From the NCBI GenBank assembly GCA_000711775.1, contig ARYC01000126.1:78071-142070 (forward strand): a stretch of DNA of 64,000 nt. The letters are read 5' to 3'. How positions within the stretch are numbered: position 1 is the first letter of the stretch; each line of letters begins with the position of its first letter. The notes beneath the pieces were generated by a model. The model had not been told where the DNA came from and made no database searches. It was given only the letters and a program-made list of their open reading frames with translations. Positions 12,975-23,300 of the stretch are shown here, piece after piece. This DNA is from Oxytricha trifallax. Lineage: Eukaryota > Ciliophora > Spirotrichea > Sporadotrichida > Oxytrichidae. The translations under genes were made by a program, and so were the position numbers.

Positions 12975-13118
12975 AATAAATTGTAATTAGTATAAAATTA
13001 TTTATGACTACTCATTAATTTAAAAAAAATAAGATAAATTCTGATAGTAAAAGAGAATTAATTATTCTTTAAAGTAAAGATGAGATAAATCTTAGGTTGT
13101 AAATTTTAAAGCTTAATT

Positions 13119-16100
13119 TCATAGTTATTAGTTAATTTCTTAAAATTAACGGTAAAATAAATAACTAAACAAATAGAAATTGTGGGTTTAATTCTTTTAA
13201 GCACCATCTTAACTCTTAATATACTTCTAACCCATTATTTTTGCAACTCTGCTCTTCAAAATCAACCCTATAAAATATAAACATATATAGAGCATATTAA
13301 TACCATCTTAAACGAACTAGATACTGTGTAGAATTACTTCATGAAAACTAACTTCCTTAAATCCTTCTATTTTGCTTGTTATCATCTTAAGCTCTTTCTA
13401 AATAATTTGCTGCTCTAGCTTGTTGATAAAATCGCAGAAGTCTAAAGAATTTATCTTTTTCTCTATTTGCTTATTTCTTGCTATGTCTAATTTCTTCACA
13501 CCCATTATATCATGAAGATGAGCAAATAATAATTCTGCTTCTTGTTGAGTTATCAATAGATTGTCTTTTGTAAACATTTAGATGAAATTCAAGAGAGATA
13601 TCAATAAGTTATAAAAAGCCATTAAAATAATATTGTATAGATATCTCCTGCTTATCCACTGGAAATCCATACCTAGCAAGTAAAGCCCTCATAAATATGG
13701 GAGCTTAAACTTGACCTTAAGCTGTTACAATCAATTTTCTCAATATCTTTTACTTAACATCTTCATCATTTAAAGACGATAATTCACTTGTCTCTATGAT
13801 TTATGAGCTGTTACTAAATTCTTATTAAACTATTGATGTTTTGTCTCCTAAAGCTTTGAAGTATTTTTAGACTTCTTAGGGGTAGTGCAATTGGTAGACT
13901 TGCTGTAGGTATAAGAACAAATGCTTATTGTATAATTTATCAAGGCCGAACTTGAACTTTTAGCTTACTAATTCAAAAATATGGTTGTTTACGTGAGTCT
14001 TGAACTTAAAAAGCTTCTAAAACTCTCTGTCCATAGTATCTATGTTACATTTTAGAAAAAAATTAAATCAGTGATTCTAATATAAAATAAAATGTTGAGA
14101 ACAATATCTGGAGCTCCAAGACTTTTTTCATCTGAATTTTTGGAAAAATATTCCTATACACTTCCTAGAGATTATGGAAATAGGTAAATTGTTTTACTTA
14201 AAAGTTTAAACTCTACATTACAGACATATGGCTTGTTAGTTTTTAAAGTGTATTCGTTTATTAATTGCAAAAGAATGTGAGCATTTACATGAGCTCTGTG
14301 CTCAGTATCAATCAATTAGTAAAGTTTTACTAATTTTTAAACATCCACTCCTTCTTTCTTTAATATAGTAGATAGATCTCTTAGTCGAATGAAAAATTTG
14401 GCTGATATGTCACAATTATAAAGCGCATTTTTTAAACTGGTTTTTTTCTCAATTTCGTCTAAGCACTAAATCAATTCCTCATTCAATGATGTTGATTTGA
14501 AATTACTTGCAGAATTTTCTTCAAAAAGAACTTCCTTAGTGTTTAATAATTTCAAAAGATTAGGTCTAGTAGGAAGTAGATCAGCTCTCTTAATTTATGA
14601 GTCTTTTTCTAGCTCTGCTTTATTTAAATCTATGAGTGGATCTGATCTAACTGCATTTTAAAAATTAGCACTTAATCTTGCCTGTTTAAATAAGCTGTAG
14701 AATTCTTCCTCTTATAATTAACCATCCCCATTCACATCAAGATCCAGAATAATTTGTTTCAAAATATTATCATCAAATATCAATGAGTCATAATTATTCA
14801 TTTAAGACTTGAGTTGTTAGAGTGACTCTTTTAACTCCATAATATCAATCTTCTTGTTATTATTAATGTCTGTCTGTTTAAAAAGCAATGCTGGACTCAT
14901 TTTCAGTTTTAAAAGTGCATCATCCAAGATTTTTATATAGTTTTACTTTTATTGTGAAGTTTCTTATTTCTAAGGCTTTTCTTTTAGATTTTCATGTTTT
15001 AAAATCTCATAAAACTACTCTTTTGTATATTTTTCATTGAAAGCAAAGTCAATCAAATCTTTTGAAAATATAGGCAAAAGTTTTGTAAAAGCATTTTAAA
15101 TTTACTCGAGAGTAATTATGTCTGATTAAGGTGAAGCCATTTTGAAAATGTTTATAGGTTATAGCTTTTTTTCAATCATTTTTTCGATGATAAGTTGTAA
15201 AGCTAATGCCTTTTTTCTACCTAGATTAAGATTTTCAAAGTTCTCAATGTACATTTGAATGTTGCTAATTGAGATTTTATCAGTTTGATAGTAAAAGAAT
15301 CTAAAACTAACATCAAATCAGACATTCTAATATCACTCTATTACTGCTCAATAATCATGCTATTGTAAACTTCTATAATAGTTTCTTATGGGAGATTCAA
15401 GACATTGCTAAGAAATCTGTTAAACATTTCATAGCTTAATAAAGTAGTGTTCTATCCAAAATATTACTTAATGCATTCATTTGGTACCAGCTTTTTTATC
15501 TTTAGATTTGAATCTATCACTAAGAAAGCCTGAAATAGGGAGTTTTATTTGTAATCATTAGGAGAGAGTCTTGCAAGAAAAACTTCTAGCTCAATTATGT
15601 TATATTTCCCTGCACTCATTGGTACCCATTGCAATACTTTTCTGAATTCTTCTAGACTATTATTTGGGAATGATAGCTGTAATTATTTTAACAATAGTCC
15701 AAGTTTAATTGTACCATCTTTATCTTCTGAAATTACTTTCAAGTGATGAATAAAATGTTCAAAGTACAATCCTTCTCTAGCCATTTTATTTACTATTTCT
15801 TTGACTTCTTCAATTTTAGCATTTTAGTTTAATTATTTATTCTAAGGTATATCTTTTGAAGAGTCTTAAACCAATCTTAACTTCTCTTTTTAATATAGGT
15901 TTATATTTTTAGCAGCTATTTTATCAAGTTTCCCAAATTGAAACAAAAATTCAGCCTTGCTAATACTGCCATTATTATCTATGTCCATGTAATTCATAAA
16001 TATTTGAACTTCCTTATCCAATATTTACTTATCAACTTCTATGCTATCTGAAGAAGTTTAATTTATGATTTTACTTATAAAATTTTAGATTTCTAAAAGT

Positions 16101-16897
16101 GAAATTTATTGGTTACTATCCAAATCGATGGCGTTAAATAACTCCTATGGGGAAATATCTCTCTCTTTCAAAGCTAGTACAACTTTTATTATTGAAAACT
16201 AATCTAGATTAAGTAATACTCCTTCTGAAGGCTCCACTTCATAATTGTAAGATCTGATTGTTTTCTTTAGTTCCTCTAAGGTAATCTCACCAGAGAAATC
16301 TTCATCAATTAGTGCAACTAATCTAGATAAAATAAATTATTTTTGCGATAATCTGGTTGTCTGAGATTTGTTGACAAAGATTTACTTATCAGTTAGCGCT
16401 TATTTGAAAGTCTCATTGCTAATTTTTCCTCTATTCAATTTATCTAAACCTCTAAAAAATTCCTCAGGTGTAATTTTTCGCTTTGTCAGGCACTGCATAA
16501 ATTCTTAAACAATTGTCTTATTTATTTAATTCTTATCAAAATCAGGTTGACTATTTTAAGTGCTTTAAGTAAATCTTCCTGATTCCTTCATTTAAAGACT
16601 TTAAGTGGTCTATCCAAATCTTTGAGATTTTTTGGTGTTATTTTGTAACTCTTAATACTACAATCTTAATTTTTTCCTAGCAAGTCCCATTCTGAATAGA
16701 GCTTAAATCTTTATCACAGCTGAGTTTAAACTTATTAAAAGCTCATAATCTTATTTTATAGCTTTTATTTAATGTCTTTATTTTTAATTAGTAAAATTAG
16801 AAGAGCTGGTTTTGTTTTGAGTTGATGGTCGAGTTTGTTAATTATAGGAGTTTGTACTAAGCGACGCATTTTTTGAAAAGTTATTTGTAGTCCTCAT
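13119..16897 (-). CDS. large multi-EF-hand calcium-binding protein with IQ motif
   Basis: Starts MRTTNNFSKNASLSTNS at 16897 and ends at TGA 13119-13121. An IQ-type calmodulin-binding helix (IKIQALFRMGLARKKLR) lies near residue 60. Then come many EF-hand pairs with good Ca-binding loops, for example DEDFSGEITLEE, DLDSNQQISLLE and DIDNNGSISKAE, and further loops encoded near 14700-14740 (DLDVNGDG-type) and 14850. The repeated hands suggest a calcium sensor or cytoskeletal scaffold such as those found at ciliate basal bodies; that role is inference. Several small introns interrupt it (for example GTATTAAT..TTATAG at about 13262-13297). At over 1,100 residues it is much longer than calmodulin or centrin. 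The gene upstream of it (HMG) is divergent. Confidence 0.75.
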
Positions 16898-17343
16898 TTT
16901 TATTTTAAATTCAAAAATTTTATTAGGAATTACTTTATATTCTTTTCATTCTAAATTTGAACTATATTTATATTTAAATTCAAATTATGTTGTGAGTATG
17001 ATGCCAATTTAAAACTTTTGAAGAGGTTTGTATGAATGTTAATAAACGTGTACATGATAAATTAAAATTTAGAGAAGTTAATTTAGACAAAAGACTAAAT
17101 ACAAATTTAAATAAATATTATTAATTCATATAAACTCCTATCAAGTTAGATAAAATTAATTATTATACTGTGCTATGCGTCAACTTAATTAAATGAGCTT
17201 TTATTTTATAAATTAATGTTAAGAATAGTAAATCTTATTTTTAAAATAGATTAAATAACTTCAAAATCACAATTCAGCTGGATTGCCAAAATTGCAACAA
17301 CAAAGCTGCCTTAAATCCGGAAACCAATTTTCATCAAACTAAA
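16898..17343. other. AT-rich intergenic region between divergent genes
   Basis: About 445 bp, roughly 75-80% A/T, between the EF-hand gene (minus) and the HMG-box gene (plus). The last 60 bp before 17344 are less AT-rich and could be 5' coding sequence of the HMG gene in another frame. No RNA gene or repeat seen. Confidence 0.4.
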
Positions 17344-20300
17344 ATGAGGTACGAGACATACACGGGATGCTTCTCAGAAGATAGAATTCAACCATGTCAG
17401 AAAGAAAGAGAGAAGTATAATAAATTAAAATTTAAAAATAGAAATCGAAATTACTTTATTATGAAGCATCATAGAAAAGCTTCTTATTTCACAAAAGTTC
17501 AAAAAAAACAGGAAGGCCTTTTATCGGAAGACGATAATATGCTTAGATTAATTCTTTATGAAAAATTTAGAAAATTAGAAACTTTAATTTTGACTTGCTT
17601 ATAAGTTTTCTAAGTTTATCAGCAGCTTTAATGTTTACGGGGACGAACAAGCCATTATTTCATTCGATCCGTTACTAGATCCTCAACCAAACGAGTATAT
17701 GCACTCTAGTATCATGACTGAAGAGAGACTCATCCTCGATGATGATTACATGCTTGATATAACTCAAGACCTTCCCATTAGAAAACCTCAATCGGCCTAT
17801 GTGATATTTGGAAAAATGGTAACCCAAGAAAGATTAAATTTAAAAGCTCTACTTTTAATTTCAAAGGTTTAAGTTTTTACTTTTGTTGAACATCAATTTT
17901 TAAAAACTTAATTTTATAGAAAAGAGACTTAATAATGCGGTAGAACCCTGGCATAAAAGTTACTGAAGTCGTCAAACAGATCGCCAAGCTATGGCAGGCC
18001 CTTTCAAAAGAGGAAAAATTGAGATATAAGGACAGAGCAAAGCAAGGTAAATTTGAATTTTATGATGTCTCATCTTAAAATATTATAGATAAGGAAAGGT
18101 ATATTTAGGAATTGAGAGAGCTCACAAAGAGCAATAAAAATCTCGAAAAACCAAAGAAACCCCTCACTCCCTACATGCTTTTTGTTAGAGAGGTAACTAT
18201 ACAAAATTCAAATTTTATGAACATCACATCTTAACAATTCAAATTTAGAAAATAAAAGCAAATGGCATATTTTAAATTTTGTATTTCTTTAATTTAGACG
18301 AGACCTAAAGTTGTTCGAGAAAACCCAAATATTGCATCCCTTGATATTATGAAGGAAGTTGGAAGAATATGGTAGAACATTACCAAAGATGAGCTCCAAT
18401 ATTTCAAAATTAAATCTGACTCAGATATGGAGAGGTACAAGAAGGAGCACTAAAAGTTTATTTAGGATATAAATGATCTTCGGGCTCTATCTACAAAGGA
18501 GAAGAACGATTTGAAATTACAAACTGGAGACAACCGATTGTTGTCAGACAGGGTGCCTTAAATCAAACCCTAACAATGCGACGAAAATTAGTTATCAGGA
18601 ATCAAACAGTTTAATGTTCAAGAGAAAAGAAGAAAGATAGATTAAGTGAACAATATGCAAACTCCAGAACCGCTAATTAAAGGAACGCCGTTGAAATAAG
18701 ATAAAAATTACGCTCATTATGCACAGGATACTCTCATTAAAATTCGGTTATAATTGAAGATTGGGTTTATTTTAATACTTATAATTAAAGAACTTACTCC
18801 ATCAACCAACAATGATGAACCTGTAAGCCCTTACATGCGAGCGAAACGTGAGGTATCCCGCCCAAAGAAGCCTCTCTCTGCTTATATTTACTTTAGTTAG
18901 GAGTTTAGAGAAAAATTGAAGGAGCAACACCCAGAGTGGTCCTCTAACGAAATCAAAACCCCAAAACCCTTTCAGTAGTTTGATTGAGTTTTTGATTGAT
19001 AAAAGTAGACTATTAGTGCATACTTTATTAGGGTTTTAATAGGGTTTTAATAGGGTTTATGTAGGGTTTAATGTTTAAATATTAGTAATTTAAGTGAGTA
19101 TAACAAGCGAGTTTTTAAGATATCTCACACAAACATAAGCTTAGTGTCATGTGGCAGTTCTCTGAATTTTATCTTTCTAAGATGATTTTTAATTGTTTCT
19201 ATTGTTTGTTAATTCTCTTAGCTTGGCTTGATAATAGTTGAGTATGCAAGTTCTCTGAGACCTCCATTTATTTTATTTTTATCGAGATATTGTTTGATTC
19301 TCTGCTTAGAATCTCTCTCACCCCTGCAGCTAAAGTAATCGTTTCTTGGCATGTCGCTCTCTTTTATTATTACTGCTAGAGCCCAGATATCCCATTAAGT
19401 GTCTCCATCTCTCCAATTTTCTCTCTCTGGGATGTATCCAGGGGTGCCGTATACATTTCCTTATGCAGTGGCCTGCACTCTTTGAGCTCTGTTGAAGTCA
19501 ATAATATAAACTCTAAGAGGCTGAAAGTTCTTCATGATGTTCTCTGGCTTTAAGTCTCTATGAACATAACCGAGCTTGTGAAGCTCTCCAATCCCTTCAA
19601 CTATCTGCTATATTATTAGCTAATTAATCTCTGACATCTATTGTCAGATAAGAATTCCCTATAAGTCATTTCAAGTAAAGGAAGCCTGAAGGCTACATGA
19701 TCTTTACCAAGTAAAATAGCATCAAGCTAGATGATATGCCTGCACTCATTTAAATTTGCCTTTCAAAAAGCATAATACTCATTAGCAAATTCCATTTGGA
19801 ACTTGTCATCAGCAAGGAAGTAATTGAAAGGATATATCTTGCAAGCATATCAGTCATCAGTAATGACTCTCTTCTCTATTTTATCTTCAAGAGTGAGGTA
19901 GCTTTCTAGGCAAGAATCTAAGTCAATGATTTTTAATATAGGAATCTTTTTTGCCTCTATTTTAACCATGATTTTATTGATCTCAGAGACTGGAAAGTTC
20001 TTGACTGCTTTCTTTATCTTTACTTACTTCTAGACTTCAACTTTTAGAGACTCCACTGGATTTCTTAATCTTCTCTTTTAGAGGAATCTATTCCCTGTAG
20101 GTTCATGTATAAAGACAAAACTTTAATTGTGCTTTTTCTTTAAGTGCACTTTGAGATCTCTAGTATGAGAATATGGCTTCTCACAGAACTCACAGACATA
20201 CTTCCCATCTTTCTTTTAATGCTGGAGATATAACCTTGGCATATCGTTGTGTATATCTCTCAAGTGTCTTTTATAAGTCGACTTATAAGGGAAAACTTTA

Positions 20301-23300
20301 TTGCATTCTTTGCATTAATAGTCAACTTTAGCTGGAATTTATTAATGCTCTATGGCGGGTTGTTAAACCTCCTCCTCAATTCGCACAGCTTCTTTGATGA
20401 CCTCCTACTTAAATTATATTTAAATCTCAATGCTATACTGGTCAAAGTTGTCATAAGTAGGCTCCCACTGAGTACAAGCGTCTCTGGTCTCTACTTTCTT
20501 GGTTGCTGGAATGATAACTTTTATTGACTTGATACAAGTAATGCCGCTCTTCTCAAAAGGTTAGCGCTCATTTTAGTTTGCTGATATATTTTATTATAAT
20601 AATGATAAAATATACCTAGGTATAGTATAATAATAGAATATAAGACACTCTGGTAGATTCTCGGCTGAGAGGTAATAAAAATAAGTAACCATAAAAGATT
20701 GTAAGTTGGCATATTTTATGTGAATTTTATACGTTTTAGTAAATTAAAATACTCCTAATGAAGTTTTGTTTCTGTAGGAGGTCCTCCAAATCAAGTTTGA
20801 ACTTAATTTGGAGGTAAAGTTATTAAACATTTTTGAATTTAATATGCTCCTAATTAAGTTTTAACCTTAAAATTTAACTCCTAATAAGATGAACTTAATT
20901 TGGAAGACCTCCTAAAATAATTAAACATTATTAGGAGCAATTTAATGGAGATAGATTGATAAAAATAGAAATCAATCTGTGAAACTTGGAGCAAGCTTTT
21001 CAATGCTTCTCAGTATATCTTTTTAAGGTTGACCTCCAGTAGGTCCTCCCTATTTAATATTAAGATTTTAATAAAATTAGAATGGATATCCATAATTTTA
21101 AATTTCATTAACATTTCTAGAAAGAGGAAGCAAGATGGAGTCTATGAATGATGAAATGAAGAGAAATTAATCTCAAGATTTAATAGGAAAATTTCGAAGT
21201 AAAGAGGACCTTTATAGATATTTGGTATAGCAAGGTAAGTGCTTAAGAAAGATTAATAAATCAATAATAGTTGGATTGTTCTTGCCGACTTAGGAGGGAA
21301 CTAAAATCTCATTCTAAAAAGCCCTACTAAGTGAGAGAAAAAAGCTTTTAAGTCTAATGAAATTAGGATGATAGAGATACCTAACTACCCTGAAATCTCT
21401 GTAACAAATCTTTATGATGATGCTATGAGTCAGATGTTGCTCTCTATCTTCCATCAAAGCTTCATTTCTCAAATAAGTTGCCAGAGAGAAACTTCTTCTT
21501 TGGTGTTCTCTCAACTCTGAAACCTGAGTACTTAAATGAAGTTATTTAAGAAGCTCACAAGAAACGATACAGCATCTCTCCTGAAGAGAAAGAGAAGCAA
21601 GGGATTAAAATAAGTGATACCTGGCTGTAGGAACTTCAAAAGCATCCTTTCATCTCAAGTAAGCTTAGTCTTTTAACTTTATAGAAAAACAAGGTACTGC
21701 TATATACTTGATGAAAGAGCGCAGCAAATTAAACAGAGAGAGAAAGTCTCAAGTAAAGCATGAATTGAGTAAGAGACTCTACAAAGATTTCTAAAAGCAA
21801 GACGAGATGAACATAGATGCAGGGGATGGCACTTAGAGAAGAAACATGGGCCCAAGCAAGCCTTAAGAGGAAGAAAAAAAGAGAAGCCAAATCCCTTTAC
21901 GGGCAAATTTAATATGTGAACTTATTCATTCGTTTAAATCTAATACTTATTTATAAACACAAAATCTCCCTTCTCTTGCGCACACTTTAGCTTTCTCATC
22001 ACTGACTCTTTTAGCAGCACTCTTAATAAAATCTACTGTATCTATCTTTAAATCATGCATCAGATGGTAGAGCAGCAATTTCTTATAATGACCTTTCAAT
22101 AATCCCCAATATAATTCAATTCCATTGAACTAAGGGCTGTAAGGAACATTAAATACAGGTGTTATATTTAGCCTTTCATATTCCTTCCTTGAGTCTTTAG
22201 TTTTATGAACTGACAAGTTATCAACGAACAGAATAATCTCTTAGTCAGCGTACTTATCTCTGAGTTATTGCAAGAACTTAATATATTATTCAGTCTTTAT
22301 AGAACGAGGGTGAATAACATAAGTCTCGAGGCCACTATCTTCACTTATTCCACCAAGAATAGCATGAGTTTACACCTTAACATTTTAGTCATAAACTTCT
22401 ATATTACTATACCTCTTGTACCAAGACCTTGATATAAAGGTATTGAATGTAAATACTGCCTCATCAGCGTGTATGAACTTTATATTATGCTCTTAAGACC
22501 TCTGCATTTAATCGAATATATAATTTAAATTAGTCTTATAAAATGGAACATTAAAGTCAATCACAATTATTAAATTAGAAAGTTAATTGCTAGGTGGTAC
22601 TAACCACTTGGGACTTTCTGATAGAGCTTTCTACTACACTAAGGCCTATCGAGGGCAGATAGGGAGTTGCTGGGCGCAACGCATTAGGGACCAGTCGGCG
22701 GGGTTCAATCCGTCAGCGTACACTCCTCGAGTGAGCTGGACCCTAGGATTTCCCTGCAAATGATGAGTTACCTGGCTTGAGTTCAGTTTCCTAGGTAATA
22801 GGGAGCAGGATGAAGGTACGCTCTGCCTTCAAAAATGAGAAGACGAGAACCATAGAAGCCAACGATAAGGATTTTTCTCCCACACCGGGTTAAGTTAATG
22901 AAGCTACCACAGCTAAAGGATAGGGATTACGTTTTCCCAGCAACAGTGGAACCGGTAAGCGTTTTTCTCCATCTTCTGTTACTCTGGTAGGATCCTACGA
23001 GCTCTGTCCCCATGGTGAAAACCTGGTTGACATCTTGATTTTAGGTGAAGACTAGGTGATAGAAAGAATGGTTTTTTCGGAGTTTTCTACTTCATGACTG
23101 CCACGTCACGGAATTTGCCACGTCAACTCATTCAGATACGTCACCGTCACGACTAAGATTGATGGTTTGATTTTAGTATTAAACAGTGATATGTTAAATT
23201 TATTTGATTTTAATCATTAAACACACAAAGTCAATCACTCTCTTAATGCGATTGACTGTCTTGTAAGATATTCCGTTCTTTTTATATATGTTCGCTATAG

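Noticed and set aside
18954-18976. C4A4 repeats as true chromosome telomeres or a somatic chromosome end
   Set aside because: The C4A4 runs are short (16 bp), face outward at both ends of an element with AAT duplications, and coding sequence continues across after excision.
20751-20936. CRISPR array
   Set aside because: The repeats are 8-10 bp, inverted as well as direct, irregularly spaced, in a eukaryotic transposon with no cas genes.
22690-22720. Functional tRNA gene
   Set aside because: Only a B-box-like GGGGTTCAATCC is present. The T-stem does not pair properly, and no acceptor stem, anticodon arm or box A at the correct distance was found.
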